64,000 bases of DNA from DASXYG01 sp036502625 (GTDB taxonomy: Bacteria; Actinomycetota; Actinomycetes; Streptosporangiales; Streptosporangiaceae), in the NCBI GenBank assembly GCA_036502625.1, contig DASXYG010000117.1:30825-94824 (forward strand), written 5' to 3'. Positions 7,473-16,131 of this stretch are shown piece by piece. Position numbers and translations under genes: made by a program. Each line of letters starts with the position of its first letter. Position 1 is the stretch's first letter. The notes under the pieces were generated by a model. That model was not told the origin of the DNA, did not search any database, and saw only the letters and a program-made list of their open reading frames with translations.

Positions 7473-8747
7473 TCAGGCGTCGGCCTCCGGTTCGATGTCC
7501 GTCAGTGGCACCCCGGGCGCCTCGCCGAGCAGCGCCGCCGCCACGCCGAGCAGGGCGTAGGCGATGCCGGTGAACACGGCGATGGCCACCGAGATGCCGA
7601 TGCGGTCGGCGAGCAGGCCGACCAGCGCGGGGAACACGGCGCCGATGCCGCGCCCGAAGTTGTACGTGAACCCCTGCCCGGAGCCGCGCACCGCCGTGGG
7701 GTACTGCTCGCTGAACAGCGGCCCGATCGCGCTGAAGTACGCGGAGCTGACGAAGCCGAGCGGGAACGCGAGGATGTCGAACACGACGACGTTGAAGTCG
7801 ACGGTGGCGTACGGGATGACGATCACGAACGCGAGCACGGCGGTGATGATGAGCGTACGGCGGCGGCCCAGGCGGTCGGCCAGCCACGCGCCGACGAGGT
7901 AGCCGGTGAACGCGCCGGCGATGACGATCGCGAGGGTGCCGCCGAGCGCGAACAGCGCGAGCCCGCGCTGCGTGGTGAGGAACTGCGGCAGCCACGTCGT
8001 CAGCGCGTAGTAGCCGCCCTGCGCGCCGGTGGCCAGCAGCGAGCACAGCAGCGTGCGCTTCCACAGCCCGCGTCCGAAGATCGCCAGCGCCTCGCGCAGC
8101 GGCGGCCGCGTGCCCGCGGCGTTCGCGGCGATGGGCGGCTCGGGGACGTAGCGGCGCAGGAAGAACACCAGCACGGCGGGCAGCACCCCGACGAAGAACG
8201 CGATCCGCCAGGTCAGCGACGGCGGGGTGAGCGACGAGACGAGAACGAACACGCCCACGGCGAGCGCCCACCCGACGGCCCACGCCGACTGGACGGTGCC
8301 CACCGCGCGGCCCCGGTAGCGGGCGCGCACGGTCTCGGCGATCAGCACCGCGCCGACGGCCCACTCGCCGCCGAAGCCGAAGCCCATCAGCGCGCGGAAC
8401 GCCAGGAGCTGCCCGGCGTTCTGCGCGAACCCGCACAGCAGCGTGAAGACCGCGAACCACGCCACGGTGACCTGGAGCATCCGCACCCGGCCCAGGCGGT
8501 CGGCCAGCGCGCCGGCGAGCCAGCCGCCGAGCGCCGAGCACAGCAGCGTGACCGTCGCGATCAGCCCGGCCTGCGCCTTGTCGTGCAGGAACGCGACGCC
8601 GAGCAGCGTCGGCAGGACGAGGCTGAAGATCTGGACGTCCAGGGCGTCGAGGCCCCAGCCGGCGAAGCACCCCCAGAACGTCCGCCGTTCCGCGCCGTCC
8701 ATGGTGGTGAACCACCAGCGGGTCGAGGCCGGTGCCGCCTGGCTCAT
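7473..8747 (-). CDS. MFS transporter, organic-acid:H+ symporter type (NanT/AAHS-like)
   Basis: 424 residues from ATG 8747, preceded by gggaggt 6 bp upstream; the more distal in-frame start at 8825 overlaps the neighbour and lacks a ribosome binding site. Twelve membrane helices with an N-terminal GLDALDVQIFSLVLPTL motif, typical of the sialate (NanT) and aromatic-acid symporter subfamilies, and loop motifs DRLGR (after helix 2) and DRLGRRR (after helix 8). It probably imports the substrate of the LigI-like hydrolase immediately downstream. It lies 43 bp after the ferredoxin reductase stop on the same strand, so a three-gene transcript is possible. Confidence 0.85.
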   Translation of the reverse strand: MSQAAPASTRWWFTTMDGAERRTFWGCFAGWGLDALDVQIFSLVLPTLLGVAFLHDKAQAGLIATVTLLCSALGGWLAGALADRLGRVRMLQVTVAWFAVFTLLCGFAQNAGQLLAFRALMGFGFGGEWAVGAVLIAETVRARYRGRAVGTVQSAWAVGWALAVGVFVLVSSLTPPSLTWRIAFFVGVLPAVLVFFLRRYVPEPPIAANAAGTRPPLREALAIFGRGLWKRTLLCSLLATGAQGGYYALTTWLPQFLTTQRGLALFALGGTLAIVIAGAFTGYLVGAWLADRLGRRRTLIITAVLAFVIVIPYATVDFNVVVFDILAFPLGFVSSAYFSAIGPLFSEQYPTAVRGSGQGFTYNFGRGIGAVFPALVGLLADRIGISVAIAVFTGIAYALLGVAAALLGEAPGVPLTDIEPEADA

Positions 8748-8790
8748 CGGACCTCCCGGTGACCGGGATCGAAGGTACGCCGTACGGAAC

Positions 8791-10176
8791 TCACATATGG
8801 TCGCTCGCCTCGGCGGCGTTGCCAATAGCGGTGAGCATCGCGGCGAGATCGGGCGTCTTCGCCCGGTCGCGGCCGAGGATCTCGCCGAGCTCGCGTTCGT
8901 AGTCGTCGATGCGGCGCCAGCCGTCCCAGGTGACGTAGCGGGTGCCGTGGCGGCGCAGCGTGGCGAGCACGTCGTCCGGCGCGGGCTCGGGCGCGCTCGG
9001 CACGTTGCCCGCCTCGGCGTCGGCGAGCAGCGAGCGCACGGTCTCGGTGGCGTCGGAGCGGTTGGTGCCGATCACGCCGGTCGGCCCGCGCTTGATCCAG
9101 CCGGCGGCGTACAGGCCCGGCAGCGGCGCGCCGTCCTTGCCGAGCACCCGGCCGGCGTCGTTGGGGACGGTGGCGGCGTCGTCGTCGAACGGCAGGCCGG
9201 GCAGCGGCGAGGCGCGGTAGCCGATCGACCGGATGACCATCTGCGCGGGCAGCTCCTCGATCTCGCCGGTGCCGGCCGCGTTGCCGGTGCCGTCGAGGTG
9301 GCTGCGCTCCAGGCGTACGGCGGTGACCTCGTCCGGCCCGACGATCTCGACGGGGCGGTGCAGGAACCGGAAGTGGACGCGGCGCGGCGCGCCCGTCAAA
9401 GGCCGCTCGGCCCAGGTGCGGAACAGCTCCACCATCGAACGGGTGGGCCGCCGCGCGGCCATCGCCTCCTCGCCCGCGGCGTCCACCTCGAGCTCGTCGG
9501 CGTGCACGACCACGTCGGTGCCGGGCAGCTCGGCCATCTCGCGCAGCTCGACCAGGGTGAACTTGGCCTGCGCGGGGCCGCGCCTGGCGATGATGTGCAC
9601 GTCGTCCACGGGGTGGTCGGCCAGCGCGGCGAGCGCGGCGTCCGGTACGTCGGTGTGCGCGAGGCCGTCGGAGCCCAGCGCCAGCACCCGGGCGACGTCG
9701 AGCGCGACGTTGCCCGCGCCGATCACCGCGACCGACCTGGCGCCCAGCGGGAACCCCGGTGCGTACTGCGGGTGGCCGCTGTACCAGGCCACGAAGTCGG
9801 CGGCGGCGTGGCTTCCGGGGAGGTCCTCGCCGGGCACGCCGAGCCGCCGGTCGTGCGGCGAACCCGTGGCGAAGACGGCCGCGTCGTAGTGGGCGCGCAC
9901 GTCGTCCAGGGTGAGGTCGTCGCCGTACGCGACGTTGCCGATGAACCGTACGCGGGGGTCCTCCATGATCTTCGTCAGCGTGCGCGCCACCGACTTGATC
10001 TTGAAGTGGTCCGGCGCGACGCCGTAGCGGACCAGCCCGAACGGGGTGGGCAGCGCGTCGATGACGTCGACCTGGACGTCGATCGGCGGGTCGGCGCGGA
10101 GCAGGGCCTCGGCGGCGTAGACGCCGGCCGGCCCGGATCCGATCACCGCCGCGCGCAGCGGACGCGAATGCTCCAT
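8791..10176 (-). CDS. fprA: Ferredoxin--NADP+ reductase, FprA/adrenodoxin-reductase type
   Basis: 461 residues; ATG preceded by gaggag. FAD-binding GSGPAGVYAAEALL at about 11-24, PTPFGLVRYGVAPDH (about 43-57), a second NADP-binding GAGNVALDVARVL near 155, and the C-terminal GWIKRGPTGVIGTNRSDATE signature of the FprA/adrenodoxin reductase group. It transfers electrons from NADPH to ferredoxin, serving cytochrome P450s or other oxygenases. No P450 or ferredoxin gene is adjacent, so its partner is elsewhere. The length matches the family. Confidence 0.92.
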   Translation of the reverse strand: MEHSRPLRAAVIGSGPAGVYAAEALLRADPPIDVQVDVIDALPTPFGLVRYGVAPDHFKIKSVARTLTKIMEDPRVRFIGNVAYGDDLTLDDVRAHYDAAVFATGSPHDRRLGVPGEDLPGSHAAADFVAWYSGHPQYAPGFPLGARSVAVIGAGNVALDVARVLALGSDGLAHTDVPDAALAALADHPVDDVHIIARRGPAQAKFTLVELREMAELPGTDVVVHADELEVDAAGEEAMAARRPTRSMVELFRTWAERPLTGAPRRVHFRFLHRPVEIVGPDEVTAVRLERSHLDGTGNAAGTGEIEELPAQMVIRSIGYRASPLPGLPFDDDAATVPNDAGRVLGKDGAPLPGLYAAGWIKRGPTGVIGTNRSDATETVRSLLADAEAGNVPSAPEPAPDDVLATLRRHGTRYVTWDGWRRIDDYERELGEILGRDRAKTPDLAAMLTAIGNAAEASDHM

Positions 10177-10314
10177 CGGGTGGTCTCCTCGCAGCAGCCC
10201 GACCGTCCTGCGAAACTATGCGATCGCCCGTGCGGACGACAATCCGGGGTACGCCGCTGGCGTGTCGATCATGAATCCATTGGTCGGCGGGCGCGGAGGT
10301 GCTGTAATCCGGAG

Positions 10315-11736
10315 ATGGCGGACATTCATGATCTGACGGCGTGTGACCTGGCGGCGGCGATCCGCGCACGGCGGCTGTCGCCGGTGGAGGTCACCGACCA
10401 CTACCTGGACCGTATTGAGGCGCTGAGCGACCAGGTCGGCGCGTTCATCACGGTCACCGCCGACCGCGCCAGGGACGACGCGCGCAAGGCCGAGCGCGCC
10501 GTCATGGAGGCGGCCGACCCCGCGGAGCTGCCGCCGCTGCTCGGCGTGCCGATCCCCGTGAAGGACCTCGACATGGTCGCCGGGGTGCGCTGGACGTGGG
10601 GGTCGCGGGCGTTCGATGACCAGGTGGCGGGGGTCGACGACGCCGTGGTCGAGGCCATGCGCGCGGCCGGCGCGGTGGTCACCGGCAAGACGAACACCCC
10701 GGAGTTCGGGCTGCCGTGCCATACGGAGAACGCCGTTGCGCCCCCGGCCCGTACGCCATGGGACCTCACACGGTCGGCGGGCGGGTCGAGCGGCGGCGCG
10801 GCCGCCGCGGTTGCGGCCGGGCTGGCGCCGGTGGCGCAGGGCAGCGACGGCGGCGGTTCCGTACGCATCCCGGCGAGCGTGTGCGGGCTGTTCGGCATCA
10901 AGCCGACCCGGGGGCGCATCTCCGCCGCACCGGTCAAGCCGGACCTGATCGGCCTGTCCACGGCGGGCCCGCTGGCCAGGACCGTACGCGACGCCGCCAC
11001 GCTGCTCGACGCCATGGCCGTCAGCCGCCCCGGCGACCTCTACCTCGCGCCGCCGCACGACGGCACGTTCGCCGACCGGGTGGACCGCGCGCCGGGACGG
11101 CTGCGCATCGGCAGGTTCGCCACGCCCGCCGTGCCGGGCGCCGAGCTCGACCCCGAGGTGCGCGAGGCGTACGAATCGGCGAGCCGGCTGCTCGGCGACC
11201 TCGGCCACGACGTGGAGGACATCGAGGCGCCGGTGGGGGAGGACCTCATCGCGCCGTTCCTGACGGTCTGGGCGGCGATGGCGACTCTCTACCCCGTCGC
11301 GCCCGACCGCGAGGAGCTGCTGCTGCCGCTCACCCGCTGGCTGCGCGACAAGGGCATGGCGCAGGGGACGCCGGAGTACCTCGGCGCCTGCACGGCGCTG
11401 CAATGGGCGATGCGCGCGGCCATGCCGCGGATGGACGCGTACGACGCGATCCTCGCGCCCACGGTGACGCGGACGCCGCGCCCGGTCGGCTACTTCACCG
11501 AGGGCGGCGACCCGGCGGAGGAGTTCGCGCGGATCAGCAGGTTCGCCTGCTTCACCCCGGCGTTCAACGTCTCCGGGCAGCCCGCCGTGAACGTGCCGCT
11601 GCACTGGACGGACGACGGCCTGCCGATCGGCGTCATGCTGGCCGGGCGCATGGGCGGCGAGGGCACGCTGATCTCGCTGTCCGCCCAGCTCGAGGCCGCG
11701 CGCCCGTGGGCGGCGCGGCGCCCGGAGATGTGGTGA
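10315..11736 (+). CDS. Amidase (amidase signature family)
   Basis: 473 residues from ATG 10315. Full amidase signature: Lys83 in PVKD, the cis-Ser Ser158 in GGSSGG, and nucleophile Ser182 in DGGGSVRIPAS, giving the Ser-cisSer-Lys triad. It hydrolyses a carboxamide to acid plus ammonia in the cytoplasm; the similarity is to the generic AS family and not to GatA in a gatCAB context, as no gatB or gatC is nearby. It is divergent from fprA and converges on the histidine phosphatase with 3 bp between stops. Substrate unknown. Confidence 0.9.
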   Translation: MADIHDLTACDLAAAIRARRLSPVEVTDHYLDRIEALSDQVGAFITVTADRARDDARKAERAVMEAADPAELPPLLGVPIPVKDLDMVAGVRWTWGSRAFDDQVAGVDDAVVEAMRAAGAVVTGKTNTPEFGLPCHTENAVAPPARTPWDLTRSAGGSSGGAAAAVAAGLAPVAQGSDGGGSVRIPASVCGLFGIKPTRGRISAAPVKPDLIGLSTAGPLARTVRDAATLLDAMAVSRPGDLYLAPPHDGTFADRVDRAPGRLRIGRFATPAVPGAELDPEVREAYESASRLLGDLGHDVEDIEAPVGEDLIAPFLTVWAAMATLYPVAPDREELLLPLTRWLRDKGMAQGTPEYLGACTALQWAMRAAMPRMDAYDAILAPTVTRTPRPVGYFTEGGDPAEEFARISRFACFTPAFNVSGQPAVNVPLHWTDDGLPIGVMLAGRMGGEGTLISLSAQLEAARPWAARRPEMW

Positions 11737-11739
11737 GGC

Positions 11740-12336
11740 TCAGCGCGGCGGCACGTTCCAGCTCGCGATGACCGGATAGCCGTGCTCGGCGCCAAGGGTG
11801 GACACCGTGCCGGTGCCGAGCTGGAACAGCCGGCCGTCCTGCGGCGCGAGGCCGAGCCACCGCGCGGTGAGGATGCGCAGCACGTGGCCGTGCGCGACCA
11901 GCGCGACGTCGCCGTCGGCCAGCGCCGGGCGCACCTCGGCGAGCACGCCGTCGACGCGCGCGCCGACCTGCTCGGCCGTCTCGCCGGGCAGGCCGTCCGG
12001 CGCGGTGCCGGGCTCCACGCCGTCGCGCCAGAGGTACCACCCGGGCCGGTCGCGCTGGATCTCCGGCGTGGTGCGGCCCTCGTACGCGCCGTAGTCCCAC
12101 TCCCACAGGCCGGGCGTGACCTCGGCGGGTTCGAGTCCGGCCAGCTCGGCGGTGCGCCGCGCGCGTGCCGCCGGGCTGACCAGCACCCGGACGATCTTGC
12201 GGCCGTCGAGCAGCGGGCGCACGGCCGTCGCCTGCTCCTCACCGCGCGCCGTGAGCGTGACGTCCGTACGTCCGGTGTGCCGCCCGGTGCGGCTCCACTC
12301 GGTCTCGCCATGACGCAAAAGGATCAAGTCCCCCAT
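11740..12336 (-). CDS. Histidine phosphatase family protein (phosphoglycerate-mutase-like)
   Basis: 198 residues from ATG 12336, with ggaagga upstream. LRHGET places the catalytic phospho-acceptor at His9; a second His lies in VAHGHVLR, and the proton donor Glu in the WEWDYGAYEGRTTPEI segment. The short size and this last motif resemble broad-specificity acid phosphatases and PhoE/CobC-like members, not the glycolytic mutase. Downstream of ald, but separated from it by a strong hairpin, so it is probably transcribed separately. Substrate not determinable. Confidence 0.87.
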   Translation of the reverse strand: MGDLILLRHGETEWSRTGRHTGRTDVTLTARGEEQATAVRPLLDGRKIVRVLVSPAARARRTAELAGLEPAEVTPGLWEWDYGAYEGRTTPEIQRDRPGWYLWRDGVEPGTAPDGLPGETAEQVGARVDGVLAEVRPALADGDVALVAHGHVLRILTARWLGLAPQDGRLFQLGTGTVSTLGAEHGYPVIASWNVPPR

Positions 12337-12375
12337 GCCCCGGTCCTTCCCAGACGCTCCCGCCATACGCGAACG

Positions 12376-12412
12376 CAGGCGCCGTACGGTACCCCCGACC
12401 GTACGGCGCCTG
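12376..12412 (-). terminator. Perfect 15-bp hairpin after ald
   Basis: Left arm 12376-12390 (caggcgccgtacggt) pairs perfectly with 12398-12412 around a 7-base loop, 13 bp beyond the ald stop. There is no T tract, as is usual for actinobacterial terminators. It separates ald from the histidine phosphatase. Confidence 0.75.
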
Positions 12413-12425
12413 TGGAACGCGTGGA

Positions 12426-13538
12426 TCAGATAATGTCCTCGAGCTTGACTGCGGTGGTGCCGTGGGCGTCGGCGACCGGCTCGTTGGTGAGCTGGCCGTC
12501 GTGGGTGTTCAGGCCGAGGGCCAGGGCGTGGTCGTCGGCCAGGGCGGCGCGCCAGCCCTTGTTCGCCAGCGCGACGACGTACGGGAGCGTCACGTTGGTG
12601 AGCGCGTACGTCGAGGTGTGCGGCACCGCGCCGGGCATGTTGGCGACGCAGTAGAACACCGAGTCGTGCACCGGGAACGTGGGGTCGGCGTGCGTGGTGG
12701 GCCGGGAGTCCTCGAAGCAGCCGCCCTGGTCGATGGCGATGTCGACGAGCACCGAGCCGGGCTTCATGCGGGAGACGAGCTCGTTGGTGACCAGCCGCGG
12801 CGCCTTGGCACCCGGCACGAGCACCGCGCCGATCACCAGGTCGGCGTCCAGCACGGCCTTCTCGAGCTCGTACGCGTTCGACATGATCGTCGTCAGCCGG
12901 CCCTGGTAGATGGCGTCGGCCTGGCGGAGCTTGTCGATGTTCTTGTCCAGCAGCGTGACGTCGGCCTGCATGCCGACGGCGATCGCGGCGGCGCTCATAC
13001 CGGAGACGCCGGCGCCGATGACGACCACCTTCGCCGGGTGCGTGCCGGGCACGCCGCCCATGAGCACACCGCGCCCGCCGGCCGCGCGCTCCAGGGTGTG
13101 CGCGCCGACCTGCGCGGACATCCGCCCGGCGACCTCCGACATCGGGGCGAGCAGCGGCAGCGAGCCGTCGGCCGGCTGCACGGTCTCGTACGCGATGGCG
13201 GTGGTGCGCGCCGCGAGCAGCGCGTCGGTGCACTCACGCGAGGCGGCGAGGTGCAGGTACGTGAAGAGCGTCTGGTCCGCGCGCAGCCGGTGGTACTCCT
13301 CGGCGATCGGCTCCTTGACCTTCAGCAGCAGGTCGCCCTCGGCCCAGACGGCGTCGGCGGAGTCGAGGATCCGCGCGCCGGCCGCGCGGTATTCGGCGTC
13401 GGAGATCGAGGAACCCGCGCCGGCGTCCCGCTCGACGAAAACGTCGTGTCCGTCCTTGGTGAGTTCATTGACTCCCGCCGGGGTGATCGCCACACGGTAC
13501 TCGTGGTTCTTCACCTCGCGAGGCACGCCGACCTTCAC
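12426..13538 (-). CDS. ald: Alanine dehydrogenase
   Basis: 370 residues from a GTG at 13538; aggaggtg lies 5 bp upstream, which decides for this start over upstream ATGs. It catalyses reversible NAD-dependent deamination of L-alanine to pyruvate and ammonia. Catalytic Lys75 (LLKVKEP) and His96 (TYLHLAAS) fall at the positions known for Bacillus and mycobacterial Ald, with the NAD-binding GAGVSGMSAAAIAVG around residue 175 and VDIAIDQGG near 267. Length matches the family (about 371). Usually induced by alanine or oxygen limitation through Lrp/AldR-type regulators; none is adjacent. Confidence 0.95.
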   Translation of the reverse strand: MKVGVPREVKNHEYRVAITPAGVNELTKDGHDVFVERDAGAGSSISDAEYRAAGARILDSADAVWAEGDLLLKVKEPIAEEYHRLRADQTLFTYLHLAASRECTDALLAARTTAIAYETVQPADGSLPLLAPMSEVAGRMSAQVGAHTLERAAGGRGVLMGGVPGTHPAKVVVIGAGVSGMSAAAIAVGMQADVTLLDKNIDKLRQADAIYQGRLTTIMSNAYELEKAVLDADLVIGAVLVPGAKAPRLVTNELVSRMKPGSVLVDIAIDQGGCFEDSRPTTHADPTFPVHDSVFYCVANMPGAVPHTSTYALTNVTLPYVVALANKGWRAALADDHALALGLNTHDGQLTNEPVADAHGTTAVKLEDII

Positions 13539-13781
13539 GGGACACCTCCTCATATGCGCAGCTTGACGCCGTACCGGATTGGCGCGGCCTCCCCACACGG
13601 TGCCGCACGCAATGGGCGCGCGCTACGGGCAGTTCGTCAGCAGACCTCGGAATTGTCTGACACCGTGTAAACGCCGACGGCGTAGGCGATCCCGGCGCCG
13701 CGCGATGGCCGGAACAGGCCGCGCGGCGCGTCTCGGAACGAGCGTCGTGCGCTGCGCGCTTTGCCGGCGTTTAATACAGAC

Positions 13782-14618
13782 ATGTCAGGGCGAAGAGGGT
13801 CGCGCTCCTTTGGATGGGGCGCGGGAATCGTCGCCTACACATTGTTCGGCTTATTCACCCTCGGTGTCCTCCTCGGAGCGCAGCGCCTCGGGCTGCCCGA
13901 GCTGGTCGCGGCGCAGTCCAAGTCGACGGTGTGCCGCATCATCGGCTGCGCGAAGCCCGACGGCCCCGTCCAGCCCGGATCCGGCCTGACACCGGAGGTC
14001 CACGCGAAGCCCCAGCCGAAGCCGCCGGGCAACGGCTGGTCCGGCGTCGGCCAGGATCCCCGCAACGTCACCCGTGTCCCGTGGCCGTGGCTGCTCGGCG
14101 GCGCCGGCGTCCTCGTGCTGATCTGGTTCGACGTACCGTCGCGGCTGTTCGGCCGCAAGAACGCCTCGCCCGCGCAGTTCCGCAGGGAACGGGAGACGCT
14201 GGCCGCGCGGAAGGCCGCGGAGAACGCCGTGCCGCCGCCCGCCGAGGTCGTGATCGCCGCGATCGACCCGGGCCTGGCGTCCAAGGGCATGCGGCTGGCC
14301 GTACGCGACTGCCTGGTGACGCTGCGCGCGGGTGACGGGCGGGAGATCGCGCTTGACAAGACGTTCGCCGGCACCTCCGACCGAGCGTTCCAGCAGGCCG
14401 CGCGGCTGATCAGGCGGCGCCTCAAGGACCCCGGGTTCGTGGCCGCGCTCGTCGCGGAGACCCGCCGCGGCGCCGCGTACCTCGACGCGAACCCGCGGCT
14501 CGCCGGCGCGGAGCGGCGCCAGGCCGAGCTGCGGGCGCTGGCGCGGGCGCTGTCCGGTCCGACGGGCGGGGAGCTGTCCGGGCCGCTGGCGGAGGCGGGG
14601 CATGGATCACCTGGTTGA
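13782..14618 (+). CDS. Two-helix membrane protein of unknown function, coupled to the next gene
   Basis: 278 residues from ATG 13782. No ribosome binding site is visible; an AT-rich ttaatac lies about 10 bp upstream, so a leaderless transcript is possible. Hydrophobic helices near residues 13-37 and 105-122 flank a Pro/Lys-rich linker with two Cys (VCRIIGCAKP). The C-terminal cytoplasmic domain (about 130-278) is rich in Arg and Ala and predicted alpha-helical, including AAIDPGLASKGMRLAVRDC. The stop overlaps the next gene by 17 bp. I do not recognise the family. Confidence 0.65.
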   Translation: MSGRRGSRSFGWGAGIVAYTLFGLFTLGVLLGAQRLGLPELVAAQSKSTVCRIIGCAKPDGPVQPGSGLTPEVHAKPQPKPPGNGWSGVGQDPRNVTRVPWPWLLGGAGVLVLIWFDVPSRLFGRKNASPAQFRRERETLAARKAAENAVPPPAEVVIAAIDPGLASKGMRLAVRDCLVTLRAGDGREIALDKTFAGTSDRAFQQAARLIRRRLKDPGFVAALVAETRRGAAYLDANPRLAGAERRQAELRALARALSGPTGGELSGPLAEAGHGSPG

Positions 14619-15087
14619 GCTGTGCCGCGAGGGGCGGATCGGGGGCGTGGGCATGGGCGTGCCCGAGGCCACCGCGCGCGCCGTGCTGGGCCGCCCCGAC
14701 GACGAGTCCGTGTCGTACGACCCGCACGTGCTCGTCTACGGCGGCGTCGAGCTGGCCTTCGCCGACGGCGAGCTGGAGATGATCACGCTCGGGTTCGGCC
14801 ACCTCCTGGAGGACCTCCCGGCGGCGCTGCCCGGCGTGATCCCGCGCATCTGGGGCGAGGGCGACCGGGAGACGGTGCTCGCGACGCTGTCCGGGCGCGG
14901 CGTCGCGCTCACCGCGCACCCCCATCCGGGCGACGGCGTCCACGACTACACCGCGACGACCGCGATGGGCGACGTCGTCAACGTGCTGTTCACCGGCGAC
15001 CGGCTGAGCGGTGTGGCGTGCTCGCGCGCCGAGCGCGCGGCGCCGCGCATCCTGTTCCTGCCCGCGCCGGCCACCCGCCCCCGGTGA
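14602..15087 (+). CDS. Hypothetical cytoplasmic protein, translationally coupled
   Basis: 161 residues; its ATG lies inside the end of the preceding gene, so translation is probably coupled. It is acidic, without membrane segments. MGVPEATARAVLGRPDD followed by beta-strand-rich LVYGGVELAFADGELEMITLGF resembles the small SMI1/immunity-like and similar actinobacterial folds in general texture, but I cannot assign a family. The stop abuts the allantoicase stop on the opposite strand with no spacing. Confidence 0.65.
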   Translation: MDHLVELCREGRIGGVGMGVPEATARAVLGRPDDESVSYDPHVLVYGGVELAFADGELEMITLGFGHLLEDLPAALPGVIPRIWGEGDRETVLATLSGRGVALTAHPHPGDGVHDYTATTAMGDVVNVLFTGDRLSGVACSRAERAAPRILFLPAPATRPR

Positions 15088-16131
15088 TCACCCGGCCAGG
15101 GCGCGCCAGCGCGCGCCGACCGCAGCCGCGCCGTCCGGCGTGAGGTCGCCGAACAACCGCAGCCTGGCCACGCCGCCGTCGGGGAAGATGTCCAGCCGTA
15201 CGTGCGTCACCGGCGGCGCGTCCGTGCCGTCCACGCGGAACCGGTGGCGGGTGTCCGGGCGCAGGGGCGTGCGGGGGAGCAGCGGGGTCCACGCGGCCGG
15301 GTCCTCGGGCGGTTCCGCGCCGGGCGCGGCGCGGAAGCCGAGGAGCGCGGCCTCGCCGGGGCTGTTGCCCTTGAAGTGGCGGGTGTCGAGGTCGACGACC
15401 CGGACGACGCCCTCGGCGGCCAGCGCGATCGTCACCCAGTCGTTGCCGGCGCCGCGCCGCCGCCGCGTCTCCCAGCCCTCGCCCATCACCTGCGCGAGGC
15501 CGGGCAGCAGCAGGTTGCCCGGCGCGCCGAAGAACCGGTCGCTGCACCCGGTGATCCGCCCGCCGTTCTCCATGGCGGCCAGGTCGAGCGGCATCCCGGC
15601 CAGCATCGCCGGGTCGGGTACGGGCTCGCCGTGGGCGCGCAGCCGGGCCACGCCGCCGTCCGGGTGGATGGTCAGCCGCAGATGGGTGGCGTAGCGCGCG
15701 TCGGACACCGGGAACTCGTGGCGGTCGCCGCCGGTCAGCGGCGACCGCGGCACGATCGTCGTCCATTCGGCGCCGCCGAGCGCGGCGGCGTCCGGGTAGC
15801 CGGGTGCGTGGCACGCCTCGACCGCGCACGACTCGGGGAAGTTGCCGAGGAAGTGCGCGGTGTCCACCACGACCGCGCGCACCACGCCGGGCACCCCGAG
15901 CCTGACCAGCGCCCAGTCGTCGCCGGGCGTGCGCCGCCTGCGCGTCTCCCAGCCGTCGTACACCTGCCCCTTGGGCCCGAAGGTGTACGGCTGGTGCGCC
16001 GACTCACCCGGCTTCAACAGGTTGTCGACCTCGGCGAAGAACTCGTCGCTGCACGCGACCACGGTGCCGCCGACGGCGTGTGAGGCGAGGTCGGGCAGGG
16101 CGAGGGCGGGGGTCTCGGGTGCGGTGGTCAC
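15088..16131 (-). CDS. alc: Allantoicase
   Basis: 347 residues from a GTG overlapping the allantoinase stop (GTGA). Two tandem allantoicase repeats are visible: LASHAVGGTVVACSDEFFAE with YDGWETRRRR in the first (about 17-90), and a matching SDRFFGAPGNLL and EGWETRRRR in the second (about 195-245), each followed by a TRHF/TAHFLGN beta-sandwich motif. It hydrolyses allantoate to ureidoglycolate and urea. It is the last gene of the purine operon; no ureidoglycolate lyase or urease follows, so the next step is encoded elsewhere. Confidence 0.95.
   Translation of the reverse strand: MTTAPETPALALPDLASHAVGGTVVACSDEFFAEVDNLLKPGESAHQPYTFGPKGQVYDGWETRRRRTPGDDWALVRLGVPGVVRAVVVDTAHFLGNFPESCAVEACHAPGYPDAAALGGAEWTTIVPRSPLTGGDRHEFPVSDARYATHLRLTIHPDGGVARLRAHGEPVPDPAMLAGMPLDLAAMENGGRITGCSDRFFGAPGNLLLPGLAQVMGEGWETRRRRGAGNDWVTIALAAEGVVRVVDLDTRHFKGNSPGEAALLGFRAAPGAEPPEDPAAWTPLLPRTPLRPDTRHRFRVDGTDAPPVTHVRLDIFPDGGVARLRLFGDLTPDGAAAVGARWRALAG

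Noticed and set aside
8443..10314. Long + strand extension upstream of the amidase
   Set aside because: The first 620 codons are antisense to fprA and the MFS gene; the family N-terminus begins at 10315.
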